From Clostridiales bacterium (GTDB lineage: Bacteria; Bacillota; Clostridia; Christensenellales; Pumilibacteraceae), in assembly GCA_029070965.1 (NCBI GenBank), contig JAIEBI010000050.1, positions 1 through 43,626 of the forward strand: a DNA stretch of 43,626 nt. Reading direction: 5' to 3'. Each line of letters starts with the position of its first letter. The stretch's first letter is position 1. Below the pieces are notes generated by a model. That model was not told where the DNA came from. It saw nothing but the letters and a program-made list of their open reading frames with translations, and ran no database searches. This document shows, one piece after another, positions 24,436 to 31,884 of the stretch. A program made the position numbers and the translations under genes.

Positions 24436-25245
24436 ATGGGTATTATAGAGACGGTGGAGCAGGGGCTGAAAAGCAGCGGCGCGGATATTACTTCTATCGG
24501 CAAAAGCGTTTGCGGCAACAATATTTTGTGCGCGCACCGCGGCGCGTACAGCGGCAAGCAAATAATTATTACCGCAGCCATTCATGCGCGGGAGTGCTAT
24601 ACGGCGCTCGTTGTGTTAAAGCAAATTCGGGATTTTCGTGTTGGACGCGGCGGCGTGTATTTCGTTCCGCTGGTCAATCCCGACGGGGCGGCGTTCTTTG
24701 AAAGCGGCAATACCTTCGGACATGAGTTTTTGCGTACAAATGCGCATATGCGCAAGGCGTGGAAGGCGAACGCCGACGGCGTGGATCTTAATTGCAACTT
24801 TGACGCGAATTTCGGGACGGGCGCGCAGCAATCACAGGTAGCGCCCGCCGCGCACGGTTACGTAGGCGAATATCCGCTTTCCGCGCCCGAAACCAAAGCG
24901 CTTGCCGCATTCACCTTATCCGTAATTCCAGCCGCCACGGTAAGCTATCATTGTATGGGCGGGGAGCTGTACTGGCAGTTTTTTCAGGACGAAGCGCGGC
25001 GGCAACGTGACAGTAAATTCGCCGCGGCTATCGCAAAGCATATCGGCGTGAAAAAGGTGGACGGCGAGCTCAATTCGGCAGGCGGATACAAGGACTTTTG
25101 CGTGCAAAAGCTGGGCATTCCCGCCGTCACTATCGAGCTTATCAAGCGCGGCACGCACCCCTTTGCGCCGTCCGATTACGATGACGATATTATGGCGAAC
25201 GCCGATCTGCCTACATTTATATTAGATTACATTTACGGAGAGTAA
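24436..25245 (+). CDS. M14-family zinc carboxypeptidase
   Basis: The 269-aa protein has the M14 zinc ligands HARE (His50, Glu53) and His172 in VSYHCMG. It also has substrate-site sequences NPDG and the later ADGVDLNCNFD, and catalytic Glu234 in VTIELI. The DGVDLNxNF pattern is typical of enzymes that trim peptidoglycan peptides (gamma-D-glutamyl-diaminopimelate type). No signal peptide is visible, so it may act on recycled muropeptides in the cytosol. ATG at 24436 sits 6 bases after a -10 box. It forms an operon with tadA, one base after its own stop. Confidence 0.88.
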   Translation: MGIIETVEQGLKSSGADITSIGKSVCGNNILCAHRGAYSGKQIIITAAIHARECYTALVVLKQIRDFRVGRGGVYFVPLVNPDGAAFFESGNTFGHEFLRTNAHMRKAWKANADGVDLNCNFDANFGTGAQQSQVAPAAHGYVGEYPLSAPETKALAAFTLSVIPAATVSYHCMGGELYWQFFQDEARRQRDSKFAAAIAKHIGVKKVDGELNSAGGYKDFCVQKLGIPAVTIELIKRGTHPFAPSDYDDDIMANADLPTFILDYIYGE

Positions 25246-25246
25246 T

Positions 25247-25750
25247 ATGTGTGAACAAACAAACGAAAACACCGCACAGCAATATACCGAACGCGATATA
25301 AAGTTTATGCGCGTCGCTTTGGATGTGCTTAAAACCTGTCCGATAGAGGAAGTGCCCGTCGCCGCCATTGTCGTTTTGGGCGACGAGGTGATAGGGACAG
25401 GAGTGAACGGACGGAACACCGACAACGACCCGACGGCGCACGCCGAGGTGGTGGCCATCCGCGACGCGGCAAAGCGTTTGGGTAGGTGGAACTTGTCCGA
25501 CTGCGAACTGTACGTCACGCTCGAGCCATGCGTAATGTGCGCGGGTGCGGTGGTGTATTCGCGCATAAAACGGGTTGTATTCGGCGCGTACGATTTGCGG
25601 TTCGGCGCGTGCGGCACGGCGCTCAACGTCGCGCAAAACGAAAAGTTAAATCACCGCGCGGAAATAATCGGCGGCGTACTGGAAACCGAGTGCTTACAGC
25701 CCATTCAGCAATTTTTCAAGGCAAGACGAAAAAAGCATGACGAAGATTAA
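25247..25750 (+). CDS. tadA: tRNA-specific adenosine deaminase TadA
   Basis: The 167-aa protein has the zinc deaminase motifs HAE (His65, catalytic Glu67) and PCVMC (Cys95, Cys98), with RxxFGAYD and GACGT following as in TadA. It converts the wobble adenosine of tRNA-Arg to inosine. A guanine or other nucleobase deaminase is less likely given these motifs. ATG at 25247 follows ACGGAGAG. No SRP RNA gene was found in the following 100 bases. Confidence 0.92.
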   Translation: MCEQTNENTAQQYTERDIKFMRVALDVLKTCPIEEVPVAAIVVLGDEVIGTGVNGRNTDNDPTAHAEVVAIRDAAKRLGRWNLSDCELYVTLEPCVMCAGAVVYSRIKRVVFGAYDLRFGACGTALNVAQNEKLNHRAEIIGGVLETECLQPIQQFFKARRKKHDED

Positions 25751-25798
25751 AGGCAGATTAGAATTGCATTAAAACTTGCCGTATACGCTTAATCGGCG

Positions 25799-25827
25799 TT
25801 GACAAAACTATTTTTGAGCTATATACT
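25799..25827 (+). promoter_or_regulatory. Promoter of the 25857 gene
   Basis: TTGACA, 17 bases, TATACT. Confidence 0.8.
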
Positions 25828-25856
25828 TAATACTAAGATAAAAAGGAGAAACCGCT

Positions 25857-26147
25857 ATGATAGTCGGAAGAGTTTTGAATAAGTTTATCAACGTGTTTAC
25901 GGGGTTGTTCGGTATAGCCACCGTCGTTGTTATGCTTTTAATTTATCTTAACAATATGTTGCCATTTTTGGGCGATAAGGCGAATACGCTCGGGCTTTGG
26001 AGAACGTACTTGACGCTTGCCACCGTGTTTTGCGCGGGGCTTGAATTCACGCTTAAACGCAACATTATTTTGGCGGTGATTTTTGCCGCAATCATAGTTG
26101 CCGTAGCGGCGTTTATGCTTTATAGCGATTTCGGATTGCAGGGCTAA
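25857..26147 (+). CDS. Small membrane protein, three spans, 96 aa
   Basis: Unrecognised. Three hydrophobic helices are visible (about residues 13-33, 47-63 and 69-88). ATG at 25857 follows AAAAAGGAGA at good spacing, and a consensus promoter lies 30 bases upstream, so the gene is very likely real. Its end lies 13 bases from the end of the convergent murC with no terminator between, so the two transcripts probably overlap. Confidence 0.75.
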   Translation: MIVGRVLNKFINVFTGLFGIATVVVMLLIYLNNMLPFLGDKANTLGLWRTYLTLATVFCAGLEFTLKRNIILAVIFAAIIVAVAAFMLYSDFGLQG

Positions 26148-26160
26148 AAACACTGTCCGC

Positions 26161-27423
26161 TTATTGCGGCATATCGACGTCCGCTTGAATGAACTTGTCG
26201 GCGACGGTGTTTATGTCGCCGGCGCCCATAAATATTACCGCCTTATCGCGTACCGTTTTGGTATGTTCCACTATTTCCGCGAACGTATCAAAGCAGTACG
26301 CTTTTTCTTTGCTTTCCACAATTTTGCGGCACAGCGCGTGCGAGGTCACGCCCGCTATCGGCGCTTCGCGTGCGGCGAATATGGGCGCGAGTATGACGGT
26401 GTCCGCCTTAGATAGCGCGGCGGCAAAGTCGTCCATAAGACTTTGGGTACGCGAATACGTGTGCGGTTGGAACACCACCGTCACCGACGGAAAAATTTCC
26501 TTTGCCGTATTTATAGTTGCGGCGATTTCGGCGGGGTGGTGGGCGTAGTCGGTGAATACCGATTTGCCGAACGCGATGCCTTTTCGCTCGAACCTGCGCG
26601 GTATGCCCGTGTACTTGGATATGCGCGGCAGCGCCTCGGCAAGCTTTATGCCGCATGCGTCGGCGGCAGCTATGGTCGCCAAGGCGTTGTACACGTTGTG
26701 CTCGCCGGCGATAGAAAGTCGCACGAACGCCTGTTTTTTTCCGACCAGACTAAACGTGCGGTAGCCGTTTTCGTTTTTTATATCCACGGCGCGGTAATCG
26801 CAACGCTCGTTAGTTCCGAAGGTAATCGGGTTTTTACACAGCGACATACAAATTTCATCGTCGCCGTTTACTATTACCGTTTTGCTTTTGGCGCAAAAAT
26901 GACGATACGCGTCGATTAACTGCGCTTCGGTTTTGTAGTAATCGGGGTGGTCGTATTCCACGTTGAGTACCACGCCCACGTCGGGCGAGAGGTGCAAAAA
27001 GTTGGCTTTGTATTCGCACGCCTCGGTTATGAAAAACCTGTCCGACCCGACGGTCGAGCCGTTTGCAACGCCCACGTGAACGGTAGGCGAGTGCCCGCCG
27101 AACGCCGCGCCCGTCATTGCGGTGGTGGTGCTTTTGCCGTGACAGCCGGCGATAGCAATCACCTTGCCGTATGTAGCCGCAAGCTCGCCTAAGTACACGG
27201 CGCGCTCTATCATTGGGATTTTAAGCTCGCGTGCGCGAACAAGCTCGCAGTTGGACATAGGCACGGCGCAGGTGTACACCACAAGATCTACGCCCTCCAC
27301 GTTTTTTGGGTCGTGACCGTTCAGTGAGTTGTCCGAGCCGGTAACGGTATGCCCGCGCGCTGCCGCCGCTACCGACAGCGCCTGCATAGACACGCCCGAT
27401 ATTCCTACAAAATGAATTCTCAT
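26161..27423 (-). CDS. murC: UDP-N-acetylmuramate--L-alanine ligase MurC
   Basis: The 420-aa Mur ligase has an N-terminal FVGISGVSMQAL nucleotide-binding fold, the ATP-binding loop AGCHGKSTTTAM, EACEYKANFL, a DHPDYY segment, GEHNVYNALA, DYAHHPAEI and FQPHTYSRT. It adds L-alanine to UDP-MurNAc in the cytosol. The N-terminal motif and the TDYAHHP sequence favour MurC over MurD/E/F or Mpl. It is shorter than the common 450-460 residues. No Shine-Dalgarno sequence precedes the ATG at 27423. Confidence 0.93.
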   Translation of the reverse strand: MRIHFVGISGVSMQALSVAAAARGHTVTGSDNSLNGHDPKNVEGVDLVVYTCAVPMSNCELVRARELKIPMIERAVYLGELAATYGKVIAIAGCHGKSTTTAMTGAAFGGHSPTVHVGVANGSTVGSDRFFITEACEYKANFLHLSPDVGVVLNVEYDHPDYYKTEAQLIDAYRHFCAKSKTVIVNGDDEICMSLCKNPITFGTNERCDYRAVDIKNENGYRTFSLVGKKQAFVRLSIAGEHNVYNALATIAAADACGIKLAEALPRISKYTGIPRRFERKGIAFGKSVFTDYAHHPAEIAATINTAKEIFPSVTVVFQPHTYSRTQSLMDDFAAALSKADTVILAPIFAAREAPIAGVTSHALCRKIVESKEKAYCFDTFAEIVEHTKTVRDKAVIFMGAGDINTVADKFIQADVDMPQ

Positions 27424-27540
27424 ACAAGTTAAATATGATTTTTCGGGCGTTCGTGTGCGTTATTCGTCATGTAATTATTTGAGGAATTTACTTTAAACTT
27501 TGTTTTAGTCGGCGGATTTTTGGGCAAAATTTATAATAAC

Positions 27541-27690
27541 ATTGCACAAGCCGCTTGCGCGTCTTATTTGAGAGCAAGCTCTCAAAGCAAAATGCAGGCA
27601 TTTTGCGTGTCGCTATTGTTACACGGCGCAAAAATGCCATTGCAAGCAAGCATTTTTTGCTTGTTATATGATAGTAAAAAAATTTTTACT
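27541..27690. repeat. Multi-hairpin element upstream of spoVG
   Basis: Consecutive hairpins are visible: CAAG/CTTG, TTTGAGAG/CTCTCAAA, GCAAAATGC/GCATTTTGC, GTGT/ACAC and GCAAAAATGC/GCATTTTTTGC. An outer ACAAGC/GCTTGT pair surrounds them and AGTAAAAA/TTTTTACT follows. A 67-aa frame here (27520-27723) is not credible. The remainder of the 336-base gap between murC and spoVG (27424-27540) shows nothing definite. Confidence 0.6.
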
Positions 27691-27697
27691 AAACCTA

Positions 27698-27726
27698 TTG
27701 ATTTATGTTGCAACTTATGTTAAAAT
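27698..27726 (+). promoter_or_regulatory. Promoter of spoVG
   Basis: TTGATT, 17 bases, TAAAAT; followed by GGAGGAG and the GTG at 27761. Confidence 0.75.
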
Positions 27727-27760
27727 ACACATGGTCGCAATTTAATTTTGGAGGAGAATT

Positions 27761-28039
27761 GTGGAAATCACCGAGGTAAGACTCCGCCTCGTTAAAGAAC
27801 CCGGCAAGCTCAAAGCCGCAGCATCAATCACCATCGACGATTGCTTTGTGGTGCATGACTTGCGCGTGGTAGAAGCCGAGGGCGGTCTTTTTGTCGCAAT
27901 GCCCAATAAGAGATTGGGCACAGGAGAGTTCCGCGACATCGCGCACCCCATAAACAACGAAACACGCGATTATATAGCCAAATTGGTAATCGAAAAGTAC
28001 AAAGAAGAATCCGACCGCGCTAATTCTGCTCCCCAATAA
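27761..28039 (+). CDS. spoVG: SpoVG, septation/RNA-binding regulator
   Basis: The 92-aa protein matches SpoVG along its length: an N-terminal EITEVRLRLV, SITIDDCFVVHDLRVVE, GLFVAMPNKR and FRDIAHPIN. SpoVG binds nucleic acids and affects septation and envelope functions in Bacillota. GTG at 27761 is preceded by GGAGGAG. It is flanked by hairpin-rich elements on both sides. Confidence 0.95.
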   Translation: MEITEVRLRLVKEPGKLKAAASITIDDCFVVHDLRVVEAEGGLFVAMPNKRLGTGEFRDIAHPINNETRDYIAKLVIEKYKEESDRANSAPQ

Positions 28040-28080
28040 TATTTTCTAAGTATTTAACCTCAAGAGGAACACCCGAAAAC

Positions 28081-28200
28081 CAAGTGTTTTGACTCTATCG
28101 TCGTTATGCCGTTTCCGTAGCTCGGTTGCGGTCGCTTTTGCTTTTCGATAAATTTACGCGGCGCGTTAAATTTCTTTATATAATTGCCCCAAAACACTTG
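28081..28200. repeat. Inverted-repeat element between spoVG and secG
   Basis: CAAGTGTTTTG (28081-28091) pairs perfectly with CAAAACACTTG (28190-28200). Inside, AAATTTA/TAAATTT (28150-28173) frames a CGCG-rich centre. The right arm supplies the first three bases of the secG -35 box. No open frame is present. Confidence 0.6.
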
Positions 28201-28226
28201 CAATTTGGGTTTTGCTATGGTATAAT
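28198..28226 (+). promoter_or_regulatory. Promoter of secG
   Basis: TTGCAA, 17 bases with TGG, TATAAT. Confidence 0.8.
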
Positions 28227-28252
28227 GTTTAGGCTGTAAATAGGAGATTGTT

Positions 28253-28516
28253 ATGTATTCCGCATTAGCTTACGTAAGAATAGTCATTATCTCGCTCATG
28301 GTGCTTGTTGCACTTGGGTTGATTGTAGTTATTTTGTTCCAGCCCTCGTCTTCGTCGGGCATGGGAGCGCTCACGGGTCAGCGCGACACGTTCTACGCCA
28401 AGGACAAATCCAAATCGCTCGAATCGGTTATGAAAAAAATCACCGTTATACTCGGGATAATCGAGGGTGTGCTTGCGGTAGGGTTCTTTGTGACGTTGCT
28501 GTTCGCACAATGGTAA
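28253..28516 (+). CDS. secG: Preprotein translocase subunit SecG
   Basis: The 87-aa protein has two membrane helices (about residues 8-29 and 62-84). Between them lies the typical SecG loop ILFQPSSSSGMGALTGQ. It assists SecYEG protein export. ATG at 28253 follows TAGGAGA, and a strong terminator follows the stop. It is upstream of rnr, the usual order in Bacillota. Confidence 0.95.
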   Translation: MYSALAYVRIVIISLMVLVALGLIVVILFQPSSSSGMGALTGQRDTFYAKDKSKSLESVMKKITVILGIIEGVLAVGFFVTLLFAQW

Positions 28517-28525
28517 AACATTTAC

Positions 28526-28551
28526 GTGGGGCGTTGGCCCCACTTTTTTTT
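28526..28551 (+). terminator. Terminator of secG
   Basis: GTGGGGC, GTTG loop, GCCCCAC and eight T residues. Confidence 0.92.
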
Positions 28552-28553
28552 GC

Positions 28554-28680
28554 TCGACGGCGCATGCATCGCCGGATACGGACTACGTGCGGCAACCCGC
28601 CTCGGTCACGTAGGAGGGTCTACGCTCCCTTCGGTCGGCTCGCCGCCTGTTGCCCGTCTGCGGCGCGCCTGCACCGTCGA
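28554..28680. repeat. GC-rich nested-hairpin element between secG and rnr
   Basis: TCGACGG (28554-28560) and CCGTCGA (28674-28680) form an outer stem. Inside are CTACGTG/CACGTAG (28583-28613) around GCGG-CAAC-CCGC, then GGAG/CTCC, and a possible crossing pair GGCAAC/GTTGCC. No credible coding frame is present. Confidence 0.6.
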
Positions 28681-28743
28681 AGATGGCTTTGATAATGTTA
28701 CATTATTTGTTTTTAAAGATAGGGAATAATATTAGGAAGAACT

Positions 28744-30675
28744 ATGAAATACAATAAGCATTACAAATCCCCGCGCGGAATATTCGACGGCGGGCTTGAT
28801 ATAGTTACGGGCGTTATCGATTGCAAGGGCGATAGGTTCGGATTTATTTCCACGCCTGACGGCGACGTGTTTGTCGGCGGCAACAGCCTTTTCGGCGCGC
28901 GGCATGGCGACACCGTGCGTGCGCTCATTATGGGCGATAGGTCTACGCGCGACGGCGGCAGGCGGCGTGAAGGGCGGGTTATCGAGATTTTGGAAAAGAA
29001 CCCCATGGGTATTGTCGGCACGGTAGTCTACCGTGACAATACCTATTACGTGCTGCCCGACGACAGGCATTACGGCGAAAAGCTGCCGCTTGTTGCGTCG
29101 GGCGGGGCGAGCCTGCACGACAAGGTTGTCGTGCAGCTTGTTCAAACCACTACTTGCGACAAAGCCAAAGTTGTATCCGTTTTGGGGCGCGCGGACGAAA
29201 TAGGCATGGACGTAAAAAGCGTTATTGCCTCGCACAATCTTCGCACCGAGTTTCCCAAGGACGTAATAGACCAAGCCGAAGGCTACGGCAAGGTTATTGA
29301 CGAGCAGGAAGCTTGTAAGTCGTACCGTCGCGATTTTCGGGACAAGATTATATTCACCATAGACGGCGTGGACAGCAAGGACTTTGACGACGCCGTGTCT
29401 ATTGAAAAGACCGAAAGCGGTTATACCCTCGGCGTGTACATTGCCGACGTGGCGCAGTACGTTACGGATAGGTCGCCGCTGGACAGGGAAGCGATGCTGC
29501 GCGGCACGAGCGTTTACCTTGCCGACCGAGTTATTCCCATGCTGCCCGAGGCGCTGTCCAACGAGCTGTGTTCGCTCAATATGGGCGAGGACAGACTGGT
29601 GCTTGCCGCGATAATCGAGCTGGGCAACGACGGCAACCGCCTAAGCTCGGAAATTTGCGAGGGCGTTATTAGGTCGTCGGCGCGGCTGACGTACGACGGT
29701 GTTCAGGCGGCGCTGGACGGTCAAATGCAAAACGAGTTATACGATATCGTTTTGCCGTCGCTGACTATAATGAAAGAGCTTGCTCAAAAGCGCATAGCGA
29801 TTAGGAAACAGCGCGGCTCGATAGATTTTGATTTGACCGAAACGGAAATAAAGTTCGACGAGTTCGGGCGGGTTAGCGACATAGCCAAAAAACAGCGGCT
29901 GTTCAGTATGCAAATAATCGAGGAGTTTATGATTCTCGCAAACTGTGCCGTCGCCGAAACTTTTAACAAGATATCCAAAATGCCGTTTGTATACCGCGTT
30001 CACGAGCGCCCGTCGGCGGAGAAGCTTGTGGCGCTAAACGAGTATTTGGACGCTGTGGGCGTGCGAATGAGCTGTCCCATGCGCCCGTCGCCGTCGCAGG
30101 TTGCGGGACTGCTTGCCGGCGTTCCCAAAGACATTTCCGCGGCGGTGGCAAAGGTTACGCTGCGCGCTATGCAAAAGGCCGATTACCAGCCTATCAACAA
30201 GGGGCATTTCGGTTTGGCGGAGGAATATTACTGCCACTTCACTTCGCCCATACGCCGCTATCCCGATCTTGCCATTCACCGCATTATCAAAGCGTATTTG
30301 CGCGGCGGAATGAAAGCCGTTACCAAATACAGGGATTTCGCCGACGAAGCCGCAAAAAAGAGCTCCAAAGCCGAGCGTATAGCTCAGGACTGCGAACGCA
30401 AGGTGGACGACTTTAAAAAAGCGGAATATATGTCACACCACATAGGCGAAAGGTACAGCGGCAATATTAGCTCGGTAACCGAATTCGGCTTTTTTGTAGA
30501 GCTGGACAATTCCGCCGAAGGTTTGGTGCGCATGGGCAATCTTCCGCCCGCCGCAATGTTCGACGCCAAACGCATGTGCATAACATGCGGCAGAGCGGCG
30601 TTTCGTCTTGGCGACAAAGTGAACATTATCGTCGACAAAGTGGAAGGCGATAGGATTGACTTTTTGTTGGGATAA
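28744..30675 (+). CDS. rnr: Ribonuclease R
   Basis: The 643-aa protein carries the RNB catalytic motif around TIDGVDSKDFDDAVS (near residue 208), whose aspartates bind Mg2+. Further signatures are PMLPEALSNELCSL, VYRVHERPS and HFTSPIRRYPDLAIHR. A C-terminal S1 domain follows (from about residue 570, GNISSVTEFGFFVELDNSAEG). It degrades structured RNA from the 3' end. At 643 residues it is clearly shorter than E. coli or Bacillus RNase R because the N-terminal helical and part of the cold-shock region are reduced. The smpB gene that often follows rnr in Bacillota is absent here. Confidence 0.93.
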   Translation: MKYNKHYKSPRGIFDGGLDIVTGVIDCKGDRFGFISTPDGDVFVGGNSLFGARHGDTVRALIMGDRSTRDGGRRREGRVIEILEKNPMGIVGTVVYRDNTYYVLPDDRHYGEKLPLVASGGASLHDKVVVQLVQTTTCDKAKVVSVLGRADEIGMDVKSVIASHNLRTEFPKDVIDQAEGYGKVIDEQEACKSYRRDFRDKIIFTIDGVDSKDFDDAVSIEKTESGYTLGVYIADVAQYVTDRSPLDREAMLRGTSVYLADRVIPMLPEALSNELCSLNMGEDRLVLAAIIELGNDGNRLSSEICEGVIRSSARLTYDGVQAALDGQMQNELYDIVLPSLTIMKELAQKRIAIRKQRGSIDFDLTETEIKFDEFGRVSDIAKKQRLFSMQIIEEFMILANCAVAETFNKISKMPFVYRVHERPSAEKLVALNEYLDAVGVRMSCPMRPSPSQVAGLLAGVPKDISAAVAKVTLRAMQKADYQPINKGHFGLAEEYYCHFTSPIRRYPDLAIHRIIKAYLRGGMKAVTKYRDFADEAAKKSSKAERIAQDCERKVDDFKKAEYMSHHIGERYSGNISSVTEFGFFVELDNSAEGLVRMGNLPPAAMFDAKRMCITCGRAAFRLGDKVNIIVDKVEGDRIDFLLG

Positions 30676-30685
30676 AAAGTGTATC

Positions 30686-30857
30686 GTTCCGATAACTGCT
30701 AAAATATGTCCTATATTATTCCGATATCGGAATAATACCAAATATTTGCGCCTAAAAATTAATTTGCGCCTAAAATGAGTGAAATTTAGGCGCAAATTAA
30801 TTATTGTTCCGATAAATGACCCAAAAACGCTTGACATTATTCCGATAACGGAATAAT
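30686..30857. promoter_or_regulatory. Palindromic operators upstream of the Fic gene
   Basis: ATTATTCCGAT is followed by its exact inverse at 30715-30736, a perfect 22-base palindrome. A second copy with one changed base pair lies at 30836-30857. Half-sites with TTCCGATAA occur near 30687 and 30807. The second palindrome overlaps the promoter spacer, so a bound repressor would block transcription. Confidence 0.7.
30757..30802. terminator. Perfect 18-base-pair hairpin after rnr
   Basis: Arms AATTAATTTGCGCCTAAA and its exact complement surround a 10-base loop. The motif TTTGCGCCTAAAA is also directly repeated just upstream (30745-30757). No T tract follows, so it could be a terminator or another binding site. 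Confidence 0.5.
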
Positions 30858-30859
30858 AT
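30831..30859 (+). promoter_or_regulatory. Promoter of the Fic gene
   Basis: TTGACA, 17-base spacer filled by an operator palindrome, TAATAT. Confidence 0.8.
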
Positions 30860-30894
30860 AAATATAAGCAGCATTTAATCATGAGGTAATTATT

Positions 30895-31791
30895 GTGTAT
30901 ATAACCACAAAGCAAGCCGCCGAAAAGTGGGGTATATCCGAGCGGCGAGTTCGCGTACTGTGTGCGGAAGGCAAAATACAAGGAGCCATGCAAGTGGGAC
31001 GCGGTTGGAATATCCCCGCCGACGCCGTTAAACCGTTTGACGGACGAGTTAAGAATACGTCTGTAATACTCGCGCAAATCGAAGCTAAAAAGACTGAGCT
31101 TAGCGCATTAAGACCGTTGTCGAAGGGCGAGCTTATTCGGTTGAACGACGAGTTCATGGTGGAGTACACTTACAACTCCAACGCCATAGAGGGCAATACG
31201 CTGACCTTGCGCGAAACAAGTCTTGTTTTGCAGGGTGTGACCGTAGATAAAAAGCCGTTAAACGATCATTTGGAAGCGATAGGGCATAAGGAAGCGTTTG
31301 AATTTGTTTGCGTGCTTGTCGAGGAAAACAAGCCGTTAACGGAGAGCGTGATTAAACAAATACATTCGCTTGTGTTGTCGGATAAGCCGCAGGACCGCGG
31401 CATATACCGTCGTATTCCCGTGCGTATTTTGGGCGCAAAGCATGAACCGCCGCAGCCGTTTTCCATTGCGCCGCTGATGGAAAAGCTGCTGTACGAGTAT
31501 AACGAAGATGCGACGAATATCATTACCAAGTTGGCTAAGTTCCATATCGAGTTTGAGGCAATCCACCCGTTTATCGACGGTAACGGTAGGACGGGACGGC
31601 TATTGGTTAATCTGGAATTGATGAAAGCCGGATATCCGCCCATCGATATAAAGTACACGGATAGATATAGATATTATGGCGCATTCGACAGTTATCACGG
31701 TAAAGGCGACTTGATGCCGATGCAAACGCTTTTTGCCGAATATATGCTTGAACGGCTCGATACTTATTTGCGTGTGTTAAAAGAGAATTGA
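30895..31791 (+). CDS. Fic-domain AMP-transferase with N-terminal HTH
   Basis: The 298-aa protein begins with an excisionase/MerR-like helix-turn-helix (residues 1-47, with TTKQAAEKWGISERRVRVLCAEGKI). A Fic N-terminal region follows with inhibitory motif SNAIEG (Ser95, Glu99, Gly100), then the complete catalytic motif HPFIDGNGRTGR (His224 to Arg235). It would attach AMP, or a related nucleotide, to hydroxyl groups of proteins, held in check by its own inhibitory helix. GTG at 30895 has AGGT close upstream. The HTH and the adjacent palindromes suggest autoregulation. The target protein is unknown. Confidence 0.9.
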   Translation: MYITTKQAAEKWGISERRVRVLCAEGKIQGAMQVGRGWNIPADAVKPFDGRVKNTSVILAQIEAKKTELSALRPLSKGELIRLNDEFMVEYTYNSNAIEGNTLTLRETSLVLQGVTVDKKPLNDHLEAIGHKEAFEFVCVLVEENKPLTESVIKQIHSLVLSDKPQDRGIYRRIPVRILGAKHEPPQPFSIAPLMEKLLYEYNEDATNIITKLAKFHIEFEAIHPFIDGNGRTGRLLVNLELMKAGYPPIDIKYTDRYRYYGAFDSYHGKGDLMPMQTLFAEYMLERLDTYLRVLKEN

Positions 31792-31828
31792 CAGATAATT
31801 ATAAAGCCTGTTCACTGTTACCTATTGC

Positions 31829-31858
31829 TTGACACAAGGGCGGGATATATAGTAAAAT
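31829..31858 (+). promoter_or_regulatory. Promoter of ychF
   Basis: TTGACA, 18 bases, TAAAAT. Confidence 0.75.
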
Positions 31859-31884
31859 TAGAGTAATAATTTTTTGGAGCGATT

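Noticed and set aside
25751-25856. SRP RNA gene after tadA
   Set aside because: This is a common position in Bacillota, but no GGTGCTGTTT-like or GGAAG/GCAGC-containing SRP helix is present in the gap.
27520-27723. 67-codon frame before spoVG
   Set aside because: It is formed by hairpin repeats, has no ribosome binding site and runs into the spoVG promoter.
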